Both the position numbers and the translations under genes were made by a program. The notes under the pieces are model-generated. The model worked only from the letters and a program-made list of their open reading frames with translations. It had not been told where the DNA came from and did not search any database. From NCBI RefSeq assembly GCF_000365425.1, contig NZ_AQOV01000001.1, positions 2,170,001-2,234,000 of the forward strand: DNA of 64,000 bases, given 5' to 3'. The DNA is from Methylomonas sp. MK1 (GTDB taxonomy: Bacteria; Pseudomonadota; Gammaproteobacteria; Methylococcales; Methylomonadaceae). Numbering within the stretch: the stretch's first letter is position 1; each line of letters begins with the position of its first letter. Below are positions 8,711 to 18,055 of this stretch, one piece after another.

Positions 8711-11700
8711 ATGGCTACGGACAAAGCACTTCAAGCAGCAGAGAAGAAAGTCGCGAAAGCCTTACGAGACGGGGCGACCGAACTCGATCTGAGCTGCAGC
8801 TACGGCACCGAAAAATCAGAGAAACTCACTGAACTGCCTGAATCGCTCGGCCAGCTCACGCAACTGCGTGAGCTACACCTCTCTCGCAACCAACTGGCGG
8901 CGCTACCGGAGTCGCTGGGCCAGCTCACTGAGTTGCAGTCGCTGAACCTCTCCGGCAACCAACTGACGGCGTTGCCGGAGTGGCTGGGCCAGCTCACTCA
9001 GTTGCAGACGCTGGACCTCTCCGGCAATCAACTGACGGCGCTGCCGGAGTGGCTGGGCCAGCTCACTCAGTTGCAGACGCTGGACCTCTCCAGCAACCAA
9101 CTGACGGCACTGCCGGAGTCGCTTGGACAACTAACGTCTTTGCAGTCATTTTACCTTGGCATGAACCAACTAGAGACGCTACCGGAATCACTTGGCCGAC
9201 TCACTAATCTGAGACATTTCCAGCTTACACGAAATCAATTAACCGCACTGCCTGAGTGCCTTAGTAGGATAGAGAACCTCGAGAGAATCGACGCAGATTT
9301 CAACCGGCTATCATCGTTGCCGGACTCTTACCGAAAATTGCGGCGGCTCACCTACTTGGATGTGTGCGGGAACTTAATTAGGAATATCCCTCAGTACCTT
9401 GGAGAAATGCCTAGTCTCACCGACCTCTATCTGGGAGACAGCGTAGCAGGAAACCCTCTTGAAACACTCTCTGAAGGAATCCGATCACTCAAGCAATTGA
9501 GGTTGCTTTGGGCCGCGCGTTGCGGGCTCGACCTTTTACCAGATTGGATTGGGGAATTGACACAACTTGAAACCCTGAAACTGGATGGCAACAAACTGCG
9601 TGACCTGCCTGCGTCTCTCGAATACTTGGCGAACCTAAAAGGGCTCGCTATTGATGACAATCCACTGAATCCCGAACTAAGCGCCGCCAACAAGGAGGGC
9701 CTTGACGCTGTTAAACGCTACCTGCGGGCAAAGGCGGAAGCGCAGGTGGTATTGAACGAGGCCAAACTGATCCTGATCGGCGAGGGCGAGGTGGGCAAGA
9801 GTTGCCTGCTCGGTGCGTTGCGTGGTGATCCGTGGGAAGAAGGCCGCCTGACCACGCACGGCATCGAGATCAAACCGGTGCAGGTGAAGGATCCCGCCAC
9901 AGGCACCGAGATCACACTGAACGGCTGGGATTTCGGCGGGCAAAGGGTCTATCGGCCCACGCACCAGTTGTTTTTCAGCGCCCCGGCGGTCTATCTGGTG
10001 GTGTGGAAGCCGCGCGAAGGCCCGCAGCAGGGCTTCGTGAAGGAGTGGATCAAGCTGGTGAAGCACCGCGAGCCGGACGCCAAAATCCTCGTCGTCGCCA
10101 CCCACGGTGGCCCAGGCGCTCGCCAGCCGGACATCGACAGGCAGGAACTTTGGGACCTGTTTGGCAGGGATACGGTGATCGATTTCTTCTTCGTGGACAG
10201 CAAGCCAGACGAGAAAACTGGCAAGTGTGATGGGGTCGAAGCATTAAAAGATGCGATTGTGAAGGTGGCGGTAGCGTTGCCGGAAACGGGCCGTGCGGTG
10301 CCGAAGCGCTGGCAGGAGGCGCGTGAAGCTTTGAAATCAAACGGTGCACCCTACCTGCCGCTCGATGAGGTGCTGGCGCTCTGCAAGGGGCTGAAAATGG
10401 ATGACGAAGAAGCTCAACTCTTCGTGACGGTGTCGCACAGGCTGGGTCATTTGATTCACTATGAGCACGACCCGGCATTGCGCGATATTGTGGTGCTCAA
10501 GCCCGACTGGCTGGCGACGGCAATGAGCTTCGTGCTCGACGACAAGCTGACACGCGACGCGCACGGGCTGGTAAGCTTTGCCCGGCTCGGCGAGCTGTGG
10601 AACGATCCGGCGCGTGAAGAGGAGTTTCGCTACCCGCCGGCGCTTCACCATGTCTTTGTCGCACTGATGGAGCGCTACGATCTGTCCTATGTGGTGGCAG
10701 GCCTTCCGGTTAAAGGTCAGCCCGATGGCACCACTCTGATCGCGCAGCTCGTTCCCGACATTCGCCCGAGCGACAGCGAAATACGGCAAGGATGGACAGC
10801 CGCCATAGCGGACGGGGACGAGGAGCGTGTGCAAATTTGCCGGATTGTGGAGGACAAGAACGGTCAGTCGGCATCGGCGGAGGGACTCTTCTACCAGCTA
10901 ATCGTGCGTCTGCACAAATACTCGCTCGGGCGGGTCAACTTCGCCGAAAGCCTACACTGGCAGCGCGGCCTGGTGCTGGACGATGATTACAATGGACGTG
11001 CGCTGTTGGAGCACATCGGGAACGACGTGAAGATCACAGTGCGTGCTGCGTATCCCGAGGCCTTCCTCTCTGTCCTCACCCGCGAAGTAAAGTGGCTGGT
11101 GGAAAGCTTCTGGGCAGGCCTACGCTGCGATGTGATGGTCCCGTGCGTGGCACCCTGCGGAAGAAACACGCCAGGAACAGGACTCTTCGAGGTGGAAAAA
11201 CTGATTGAGAGCAAGAAAAAACGCCGCCCCGAATATCCGTGCGCCGTTTGCAGCGAATGGCAAAGCATCGATTGTCTCTTACGCAACGCACCCGCCGCAC
11301 AGCCCGAGCCGATGAGAGAACTGCTCGGCTCACGCGCCGTGCTTGCCGAACTCAATAATGTGCGTGTGCTTCTTCAGCAGCAACATGGAGAGTCCATGGG
11401 ACGCTTTGATACCGTGGACGCGAACACACGCGCAACGCTAGGCAAAGTGAGTGAAAGTTACGCGCGTCTGATGCAGGCACTGACCGATGAGGCTAGGGAA
11501 GGTCCGCGCCTGTTCAGTTTCCATCCGATCGACCCTGGTTTCTTCGATCGGCCCAATTGGATCAACCAGAAGTTCCGCTTGACACTGTGGTGCGAGCACA
11601 GCCGCCTGCCGTTGCCGGAATTGTATGACAAAGGCAGCAAGAAGGGTGTGTATGAGTTGAATCTACCGCGCGAATGGTTTGAGAAGGCCGCGCCATTCCT

Positions 11701-12046
11701 GAAGGTGCTCACCGGCACCTTGAGCCTGGTGCTGCCAGTGGCGGCGTCGGCCACGAAATTGGTGATGGATGATGCCGTTTACAAGGGACTGGAGAATGAA
11801 CTGGAACTAGGTGAGAAGAGTATCGAATCGGTGCTGAAAGGCGGAGAGACATCCGGCGAATGGCTGGGACGCAGCGACGCGCCGGACCTGGAACACGGGG
11901 ATGCAGTCCGGGCGCAAGGAGCAGTGCTGCGGCAGTTACACGCTTGGCTGAAGGAGAAGGACCCGAGCTTCGGCGGGTTGGTGCGGGTGCAGAACAAGCG
12001 CCAGGAGTTCCTGTGGGTGCATCCTCAGTTTGTGCAGGAGTATTGA
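8711..12046 (+). CDS. Roco family protein: leucine-rich repeats, Roc GTPase, COR, C-terminal module
   Basis: 1111 residues, cytoplasmic. Residues about 20-330 are 23-residue leucine-rich repeats of the type LPESLGQLTQLQTLDLSGNQ. The Roc GTPase follows: P-loop GEGEVGKS at 357-364, switch II DFGGQ from 407, a second-half strand LVVATHGGPG in place of a clear NKxD. The COR domain lies around 520-790. Next come two Cys pairs (CVAPC 812-816 and CAVC 844-847) that could hold zinc, then about 240 residues of unassigned C-terminal module ending LVRVQNKRQEFLWVHPQF. This is the bacterial relative of LRRK2-type proteins. Bacterial Roco proteins are GTP-regulated dimers of mostly unknown output. Start: ATG after CTGGAGA. 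Base composition shifts along the gene (see findings), suggesting transfer or mosaic origin. Confidence 0.9.
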   Translation: MATDKALQAAEKKVAKALRDGATELDLSCSYGTEKSEKLTELPESLGQLTQLRELHLSRNQLAALPESLGQLTELQSLNLSGNQLTALPEWLGQLTQLQTLDLSGNQLTALPEWLGQLTQLQTLDLSSNQLTALPESLGQLTSLQSFYLGMNQLETLPESLGRLTNLRHFQLTRNQLTALPECLSRIENLERIDADFNRLSSLPDSYRKLRRLTYLDVCGNLIRNIPQYLGEMPSLTDLYLGDSVAGNPLETLSEGIRSLKQLRLLWAARCGLDLLPDWIGELTQLETLKLDGNKLRDLPASLEYLANLKGLAIDDNPLNPELSAANKEGLDAVKRYLRAKAEAQVVLNEAKLILIGEGEVGKSCLLGALRGDPWEEGRLTTHGIEIKPVQVKDPATGTEITLNGWDFGGQRVYRPTHQLFFSAPAVYLVVWKPREGPQQGFVKEWIKLVKHREPDAKILVVATHGGPGARQPDIDRQELWDLFGRDTVIDFFFVDSKPDEKTGKCDGVEALKDAIVKVAVALPETGRAVPKRWQEAREALKSNGAPYLPLDEVLALCKGLKMDDEEAQLFVTVSHRLGHLIHYEHDPALRDIVVLKPDWLATAMSFVLDDKLTRDAHGLVSFARLGELWNDPAREEEFRYPPALHHVFVALMERYDLSYVVAGLPVKGQPDGTTLIAQLVPDIRPSDSEIRQGWTAAIADGDEERVQICRIVEDKNGQSASAEGLFYQLIVRLHKYSLGRVNFAESLHWQRGLVLDDDYNGRALLEHIGNDVKITVRAAYPEAFLSVLTREVKWLVESFWAGLRCDVMVPCVAPCGRNTPGTGLFEVEKLIESKKKRRPEYPCAVCSEWQSIDCLLRNAPAAQPEPMRELLGSRAVLAELNNVRVLLQQQHGESMGRFDTVDANTRATLGKVSESYARLMQALTDEAREGPRLFSFHPIDPGFFDRPNWINQKFRLTLWCEHSRLPLPELYDKGSKKGVYELNLPREWFEKAAPFLKVLTGTLSLVLPVAASATKLVMDDAVYKGLENELELGEKSIESVLKGGETSGEWLGRSDAPDLEHGDAVRAQGAVLRQLHAWLKEKDPSFGGLVRVQNKRQEFLWVHPQFVQEY
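8834..9109 (+). repeat. Four in-frame 69-bp tandem repeats encoding LRR units
   Basis: Units at 8834-8902, 8903-8971, 8972-9040 and 9041-9109, each 23 codons. Units 3 and 4 differ at only about four of 69 positions. Units downstream of 9110 keep the protein motif but have diverged strongly in DNA. The near identity indicates recent duplication inside the LRR array. Confidence 0.9.
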
Positions 12047-12121
12047 TGCTGTCGTTTACCGATTTAATGAATCGAAAGCATGGCAAACAGGTCGGGAGGA
12101 TGTACTGAACAGCCTAAAGCA

Positions 12122-12142
12122 AGCCTCGATGGAATCGAGGCT
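12122..12142. terminator. Perfect stem-loop after the Roco gene
   Basis: AGCCTCGAT, loop GGA, ATCGAGGCT: a 9-bp perfect stem 76 bases after the Roco stop and before the convergent RND operon end. No T run follows. It is a plausible 3'-end structure. The remainder of 12047-12285 holds nothing recognisable. Confidence 0.45.
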
Positions 12143-12285
12143 CCAAAAGCCAACAACCTCTCAATTGCCGATGTTAGCTTGATGATAGGCAGGCTTGTTG
12201 CAATAGATCCTGAAGCCCTACCCTAGCCCGACCGCTTCTGTTTCATCTTTACGAATGCGTTATTGATGAAGCCCTGTTTCGAAAA

Positions 12286-15200
12286 TCACGATTCGACAGC
12301 GGCTGCTTTGGGCGCGGTATAGCGTTTCCAAAGTGCCAGACCTAGATTCTTGAAATCGTCCAGATAAGTATAAGCCACCGGAATCACCAATAGGCTCAGC
12401 AAGGTGGATGTCACCAAGCCGCCGATCACCGCGACCGCCATTGGGCTGCGGAAGGATGAATCTGCGTTGCCCATGCCTATCGCAATCGGCAACATGCCCG
12501 CACCCATCGCAATGGTAGTCATCACGATTGGTCTGGCCCGCTTATGGCAGGCATCCAATAGCGCATCCATACGGCTCATGCCGTGCTCGCGGCGGGCGAC
12601 GATGGCGTATTCGACCAGCAAGATGGAGTTTTTGGTCGCTATACCCATCAGCATCACCAAACCAATCAGTGATGGCATCGAAAAGGCCTTGCCGGTGACT
12701 AACAGCGCCACGAAGCCGCCGCCAAAGGATAGCGGCAATGCCGCCAATATTGTGATGGGTTGCAGGAAGTCTTTAAACAGCAAGACCAGCACGATAAAGA
12801 TACACAACACGCCGGTCAGCATGGCCAAGCCAAAGCTGGCAAACAGTTCGCCCATCATTTCCGCGTCGCCAATGTTGATGCGCTTCACGCCGGCCGGCAG
12901 ATTTTTAATGCTCTGAAGGTTTTCCACCGCCGTGGCAACGTCGCCGAGCGGCTGGCCGGACAATTCGATTTCGAAATTGATATTCCGCGAACGGTCGTAT
13001 CTATCGATCACGGCCGGTCCGCTGGACAGTTCCAGCTTCGCCACCTGGCCGACCATCACCGCGCCGATGCCCGGCTTAGCGGACGGCACAGCCAAGCGTT
13101 CCAACACGCTCAAATCGTGCCGGCCCTCATCAGCCAATTTCACCACCATAGGCACTTGCCGTTGCGCCAGATTGAGTTTGGACAACGACCAGTCGTAATC
13201 GCCCAGCGTAGCGATACGCAGGGTTTCCGCCAGCGCGGTGGTAGTCACGCCCAGATCGGCGGCGCGGGCAAAGTCTGGCCTTACGGCGATTTCCGGACGC
13301 ACCAGCGCTGCACTGGAGGCGATGCTGCCCAGGCCGGGAATAGTCCTCAAATCGCGTTCCAGGCTGCGGGCGGCAGTACTTAAAGCTTGCGGATCGTCGC
13401 CGCTCAAGACCAGAACGTATTTTTCGCCGGAAGCGCCCAAACCCACTTTGGTACGCACGCCGGGCAGTTTTTGCAGGACCTGGCGGATATTTTGCTCGAT
13501 GACCTGTTTGCGTACCGGTCTGTCCTGGCGATTGGCCAAGGTAATCGTCAAGGTGGCTTTACGCACCTCACCGCTGCCTTGATTGCCGGCCATAGGGTCG
13601 CTACCCGCCGAGCCGCTGCCGATGGTGGTGTAAATCGTTTTTACGTAATCGATACCGGCGACCAATTGCCTGGCAGCCTCGGCGGAAGCGCGCGTTTGCG
13701 CTAAGCTGGAGCCGGGCGGCAATTCCACGAACACCTGGGTCTGCGGGTTATCGTCCGCGGGGATAAAGCCGGTAGGCAATAACGGAATCAAAAACAGCGA
13801 GCCGATAAAAAATGCCGCCGCGCCGCCAATCGTGGTCAGCCGATGATGTAGACACCAGCTCGCCAACTTCATATAGGTGCGCATCAGCGCGCCTTCCTTA
13901 GGCTCGGAGTGACCAAGGTCTTTCAACATATAAGCCGCCATCATCGGCGTCAGCATCCTGGCGACCACCAGCGAGGCCAATATCGCCAGCGCGGCCGTCC
14001 AACCAAATTGCTTGAAAAACCGCCCGGCCACCCCACTCATGAACGCAGTCGGCAGAAATACTGCGACCAGCGCAAAAGTGGTCGCCACCACAGCCAAGCC
14101 GATTTCGTCGGCGGCCTCCATGGCAGCTTGATACGGCGTTTTGCCCATCCGCAAGTGGCGGACAATGTTTTCCACTTCGACGATAGCATCGTCGACCAAA
14201 ATGCCGATCACCAATGACAAGGCCAACAGCGTGATGACATTTAGCGAGAAGCCCAAATAATCCATGCCCAAGAAAGCCGGAATCACCGACAGCGGCAGCG
14301 CGACGGCGGAAATAAAAGTGGCCCGCCAATCGCGCAAGAACAACCAGACTACCAAAACCGCCAACAATGCGCCTTCGTAAAGCATGGTCATCGAGCCTTG
14401 GAATTCCTCCTCTACCGGGGTGACGAAATTGAAGGCTTCGGTGAATTCGATATCCGGGTTGGCAACGCGCAGTTCCGCCAGGGCTTTTTGTACGCCGGCG
14501 CCCACCTCTACTTCGCTGGCGCCCCGGCTGCGAGTCACTTCAAAGCCCACTACCGGTTTGCCGTTCAGTAGCGCCAGCGCGCGCGGTTCTGCTACCGAGT
14601 CGTCCACCTTGGCGACTTGATCGAGCCGAATATGGCGGCCGTCAGCCAATGAAAGCTGCAAGGGCCGTATCTCATCGACCGACGCCACGTTCGCCAAGGT
14701 GCGCACCGGTTGTTCGCCGCTACCCAAATCGATGCGACCGCCGGCGCTCTCGCGCTGGATTTGCCGCAATTGCCGGGAAATGTCTGCCGCAGTCGCCCCC
14801 AAGGCTTGCAGCTTGACCGGGTCCAAAGCAATCGTCACCTCCCGGCTGACACCGCCCACGCGGTTGACCGCACCGACGCCGCGTACCGCCAACAGGCGTT
14901 TGGCAACTGTGTCTTCGACAAACCAGGACAGCGCTTCTTCATCGCGCTGCGCGGAACTGACGGTTAAGGCCAAAATCGGCGAACCGGCCAAATTCAGCTT
15001 GGTGACAATCGGATCGCGCAGGTCGCCAGGCAAGTCGGCACGGACTTTGGAAACGGCGGAACGCACATCGTCCAAGGCCTCCTGTACCGGCTTTTCCAGG
15101 CGAAATTCGGCGGTGATGGTGGCACTGCCATCCTGGACCTTGGAGGTGATATGTTTCAAACCCTGCAAGGTGGCGATGGCGTTTTCGATTTTCCGTGCCA

Positions 15201-15387
15201 CCTCGGTTTCCAGTTGCGACGGCGAAGCGCCGGGCAGCGAGGTCGAGACCGTGATGGTGGGCAAATCCAGATCGGGGAAATTCTGGATTTTCATCGCTTT
15301 GAAGCTAAGCAAACCGGCGAAACTGAGCAGCACGAACAACATCATGGCCGGAATGGGGTTGCGGATACACCAGGCTGAAACGTTCAT
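12286..15387 (-). CDS. RND efflux pump inner-membrane permease (HAE1/AcrB type)
   Basis: 1033 residues, normal for the hydrophobe/amphiphile efflux-1 branch. It is a proton-driven trimeric exporter of the inner membrane. The first helix begins WCIRNPIPAMMLFVLL; two large periplasmic loops follow TM1 and TM7. The proton relay Asp pair is present in TM4 (GILVDDAIVEVENI), as is the conserved second-half GLVMLMGIATKNSILLVEY. It is the third gene of a periplasmic adaptor/outer-membrane-channel operon, with its ATG overlapping the adaptor stop by 4 bases. The substrate is not predictable. Regulation is probably by the adjacent CerR-type TetR protein. Confidence 0.95.
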   Translation of the reverse strand: MNVSAWCIRNPIPAMMLFVLLSFAGLLSFKAMKIQNFPDLDLPTITVSTSLPGASPSQLETEVARKIENAIATLQGLKHITSKVQDGSATITAEFRLEKPVQEALDDVRSAVSKVRADLPGDLRDPIVTKLNLAGSPILALTVSSAQRDEEALSWFVEDTVAKRLLAVRGVGAVNRVGGVSREVTIALDPVKLQALGATAADISRQLRQIQRESAGGRIDLGSGEQPVRTLANVASVDEIRPLQLSLADGRHIRLDQVAKVDDSVAEPRALALLNGKPVVGFEVTRSRGASEVEVGAGVQKALAELRVANPDIEFTEAFNFVTPVEEEFQGSMTMLYEGALLAVLVVWLFLRDWRATFISAVALPLSVIPAFLGMDYLGFSLNVITLLALSLVIGILVDDAIVEVENIVRHLRMGKTPYQAAMEAADEIGLAVVATTFALVAVFLPTAFMSGVAGRFFKQFGWTAALAILASLVVARMLTPMMAAYMLKDLGHSEPKEGALMRTYMKLASWCLHHRLTTIGGAAAFFIGSLFLIPLLPTGFIPADDNPQTQVFVELPPGSSLAQTRASAEAARQLVAGIDYVKTIYTTIGSGSAGSDPMAGNQGSGEVRKATLTITLANRQDRPVRKQVIEQNIRQVLQKLPGVRTKVGLGASGEKYVLVLSGDDPQALSTAARSLERDLRTIPGLGSIASSAALVRPEIAVRPDFARAADLGVTTTALAETLRIATLGDYDWSLSKLNLAQRQVPMVVKLADEGRHDLSVLERLAVPSAKPGIGAVMVGQVAKLELSSGPAVIDRYDRSRNINFEIELSGQPLGDVATAVENLQSIKNLPAGVKRINIGDAEMMGELFASFGLAMLTGVLCIFIVLVLLFKDFLQPITILAALPLSFGGGFVALLVTGKAFSMPSLIGLVMLMGIATKNSILLVEYAIVARREHGMSRMDALLDACHKRARPIVMTTIAMGAGMLPIAIGMGNADSSFRSPMAVAVIGGLVTSTLLSLLVIPVAYTYLDDFKNLGLALWKRYTAPKAAAVES

Positions 15388-16496
15388 TGTTTTACCACCC
15401 GTACGCTGTCGCCGTCGGCCAAAAACGAGGCACCGCCGGCCACCAGCCGGTCTTCGGCGGCCACTCCGGATAAAATTTCCAGCTGGTCGCCGTTTCTGCG
15501 GCCCAGTTGCACTTTGACCTGCTTGACGCGGGCCCGGTCTTCGGTTTGTTCGGTCAGCAGAAACACATAGCTAAAGCCATCCCGCAGCGACAACGCATCT
15601 TGCGGCACGGTTAGAGCCGTGGAACTGCCCAAATCAAATTCACCACGGGCGAACATACCGGCACGCAAACCGCTTTGCGCAGCATGAGGTAAATCAACGT
15701 AAACCAAGCCATTGCGATTTTGCACATCGAGGGTTGGCGCCAGGAAACGTACGCTTCCCTCTATGCTGCCGACATTCGGCACTTCCACCCTCACCCTGTT
15801 GCCCGGTTTCAGTTGCGTCATTTCCGCGGCGGTAAGCTCGCCGCGCCATTCCAGGCGGTTTTGCCGAATCAAGCGAAACAATTCCTGACCTTTCGTAGCG
15901 ACCGCGCCCAAGGTGGCGCTACGCGCGGAAATCACGCCGTCGTCGCTGGCCAATACCTTGGTATATTTCAGCCGCAGCAATTGCGCATCCAACTGCGCTT
16001 TGGCGGATTGCAGTTTGGCCTCCGCGGTTTTGGCGCCGGTCAGGTACTGGTCCACTTGTTGAGCACTCAACGCCCCGGATACCGAGACCTTCCGTGCCCG
16101 CTCGGCGTTGAGCCGGGCTTCGGCCAGATTGGCTTCGGCTTCGGCCACTACGCCTCGGGCTTGGGCGACATCGGCCAATACGCTTTCGTCCGAAAAGGTT
16201 GCCAACACCTGGCCTTTTTTAACGGCTTCGCCGATTTGCACATTAATCGCACTCAGGCGCAGATCGCCGATTTCGGCGCCGATCACGGCTTCCTGCCAAG
16301 CTGCAATAGAACCGTTAGCCGTAAGACTGAGCGGAATATCACGCGTTTGCGGACGAATCGCCGAAACGCTGAGCGCCGGATTAGCCGCCGGTGCTTCGGC
16401 CGATGGCGCGGGCTGGCTGACGCGGCCGATAGCCACGCCAATACCGATTAATAGTAGTAAGGCGACGAATAGCGCGCCTATTTTTCCCTTGGTCAT
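15384..16496 (-). CDS. RND efflux periplasmic adaptor (HlyD/AcrA family)
   Basis: 370 residues. One N-terminal membrane anchor (about 7-25) is followed by a barrel-sandwich/lipoyl half (GEAVKKGQVLATFSD), an alpha-hairpin (about 105-175, ARGVVAEAEANLAEARLNAERA), the second lipoyl half and beta-barrel domains. It bridges the RND permease and the outer-membrane channel. The start overlaps the upstream channel gene by 4 bases and its stop overlaps the permease start by 4, so the three genes are translationally coupled. Confidence 0.93.
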   Translation of the reverse strand: MTKGKIGALFVALLLLIGIGVAIGRVSQPAPSAEAPAANPALSVSAIRPQTRDIPLSLTANGSIAAWQEAVIGAEIGDLRLSAINVQIGEAVKKGQVLATFSDESVLADVAQARGVVAEAEANLAEARLNAERARKVSVSGALSAQQVDQYLTGAKTAEAKLQSAKAQLDAQLLRLKYTKVLASDDGVISARSATLGAVATKGQELFRLIRQNRLEWRGELTAAEMTQLKPGNRVRVEVPNVGSIEGSVRFLAPTLDVQNRNGLVYVDLPHAAQSGLRAGMFARGEFDLGSSTALTVPQDALSLRDGFSYVFLLTEQTEDRARVKQVKVQLGRRNGDQLEILSGVAAEDRLVAGGASFLADGDSVRVVKQ

Positions 16497-18055
16497 GATT
16501 TTCCTCCGCTGAGCGTGTCGAATTGATTCGGAAATAAATGCGTGTTGCCGATGGCTCTAAGTTTGGTTGGGTCCGCTGCTGCCGTGTCAGGATTCGGCGA
16601 GTCGCCTCCGTCCGCCCAGCCGCCGCCGGCCGCGCGATAAAGCGCGATCCAGGCCCCGACCTGTTCCTGCTCAAGTTCTTCGAGCGCCAGTTCGGCGGCA
16701 AGCACGTTGCGGCGGGCCGTTTCCACGTCGAGCAAATTACCCAATCCGCTTTGGTAGAGCGTTTGCAGCGCCTGAAAGTTTGCCCGGTAGCCGTTGACCG
16801 CCTCGCGGCCTTGCGGCAAGCGTTGGCGGGTGCTATCCAAACGCACCAGAGCGTCTTCGACTTCCTTGACCGCCGTGCGCACTTTGGCGCGGAAGCGGCT
16901 TTCCGCCGCTTGGTATTGCACCTTGGCGACTTCCACATCGGCCGCGCGCTTACCGGCGTCGAACAGCGGCAAGCTCAGGGTCGGCCCTATCGCCCAAGTC
17001 TGCGCCAGCATCAGCGCCGCGCCGTTGATGTTTTGCAACGTCGGGGTAATGTTGCCCGACAGGCTCAGTTTCGGAAATTGCTTGGCCCGTTGCACGCCGA
17101 CATTGGCGCTGGCCTCGGCAAGGTCGCGCTCGGCGGCCGCCACGTCGGGCCGTTGCAATAACACCTTGGCCGGCAACGAGGCGATTTCGAACGCCGGTGG
17201 ATTGGGCAGTTTCGCCGCCTGATCGGTCGAGCCGTTCAGTAATGAGCGCAAGTCGGCTTCCGCGAGGCCGGTCATCGCCGCCAGGCTTTTGATGGATCGT
17301 TCGCATTGAGCTTGTTGCTGTAGCAAGGTTCTGCTGCCTTCAGCGGCACTGGCGGTAGCCAAGGCCACGTCGCCCGGCGAGCGGAAGCCGCTCTGGCCGG
17401 CAACCGCCGCCACCCGCGCCGATTCGAGGCGCGAAGCGCTGTCGGTACGCAATAGTTGCACTTGCGCTTCGCAATAACGATAAGCCAGGTAGGCATCGGC
17501 GACTTCCACCGCCACCGCGACCCTGGCATCGTGCCAGGAGGCGTTGCGCGATGCCAGTTGGCTTTGGGCCGCTTCCTGCTGCCGGGCCAAACCGCCGAAC
17601 AGGTCTATTTCCCAGCTGGATTGCAATCCGGCAGAAAACTGGTTCCAGATGAACGGTGTGCCGCCAAACGAGGACGAAGAGCGTTTGGAGGCGAGCTCGG
17701 AGTCCAATTTAGGGAGTAAGGCGGCATCGGCGCCCACGAGATTGGCTCTAGCTTCTTCGATACGTGCTCTGGCATCGGCAACCGAGGCGCTAACTTGCTC
17801 GGCGGCGCTCAACAGGCGAGTCAGGGCCGGGTCCTGAAAACGCTCCCACCAGCGCATCAGCTCGGCGGGATCGCCTTGATGAGCCTGTTGCCGATTGGCT
17901 GCATCGGCTTGCGGCACTTGCCAGCTTGCCGGTGCGGGCAGCGGTTCGGCTTGATAATCCGGGCCGACGGTAGTCAATAAACCGCCGGACCCGCAGGCCG
18001 AAAGCAGTAAGGGGATCAGACTCAAGCCGAGCGGCGGCAGCGCTTTATTGCTCAT
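16493..18055 (-). CDS. Outer-membrane efflux lipoprotein (NodT/OprM family)
   Basis: About 520 residues. The N-terminus carries a lipobox LLSACG, so the protein is lipid-anchored, and two repeated OEP domains follow. Typical motifs are seen: QPDYQAE-like start of the mature protein (GPDYQAEPLPAPASW), SWEIDLFGGLARQ, LLQRPDVAAAERDLAEASANVGVQRAKQFPKL in part, and GLGNLLDVETARRNVLAAE. Start: MSNKALPP (ATG at 18055) is preferred; a further ATG (18064) and a GTG (18073) lie in frame upstream, all within the end of the TetR gene, and no ribosome binding site clearly decides. First gene of the efflux operon. Confidence 0.93.
   Translation of the reverse strand: MSNKALPPLGLSLIPLLLSACGSGGLLTTVGPDYQAEPLPAPASWQVPQADAANRQQAHQGDPAELMRWWERFQDPALTRLLSAAEQVSASVADARARIEEARANLVGADAALLPKLDSELASKRSSSSFGGTPFIWNQFSAGLQSSWEIDLFGGLARQQEAAQSQLASRNASWHDARVAVAVEVADAYLAYRYCEAQVQLLRTDSASRLESARVAAVAGQSGFRSPGDVALATASAAEGSRTLLQQQAQCERSIKSLAAMTGLAEADLRSLLNGSTDQAAKLPNPPAFEIASLPAKVLLQRPDVAAAERDLAEASANVGVQRAKQFPKLSLSGNITPTLQNINGAALMLAQTWAIGPTLSLPLFDAGKRAADVEVAKVQYQAAESRFRAKVRTAVKEVEDALVRLDSTRQRLPQGREAVNGYRANFQALQTLYQSGLGNLLDVETARRNVLAAELALEELEQEQVGAWIALYRAAGGGWADGGDSPNPDTAAADPTKLRAIGNTHLFPNQFDTLSGGKS

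Noticed and set aside
8834..9109. Regular repeats that could suggest a CRISPR array
   Set aside because: Units are contiguous 69-bp coding repeats in frame without spacers; they encode LRRs.
12046..12108. 20-codon frame (MLSFTDLMNRKHGKQVGRMY) overlapping the Roco stop
   Set aside because: Overlap TGATG is suggestive, but length, lack of conservation evidence and following hairpin give no support.
15720..16451. 243-codon plus-strand frame opposite the RND adaptor gene
   Set aside because: Antisense shadow of a confident gene, rich in His/Gln/Arg, as expected from its GC-rich complement.
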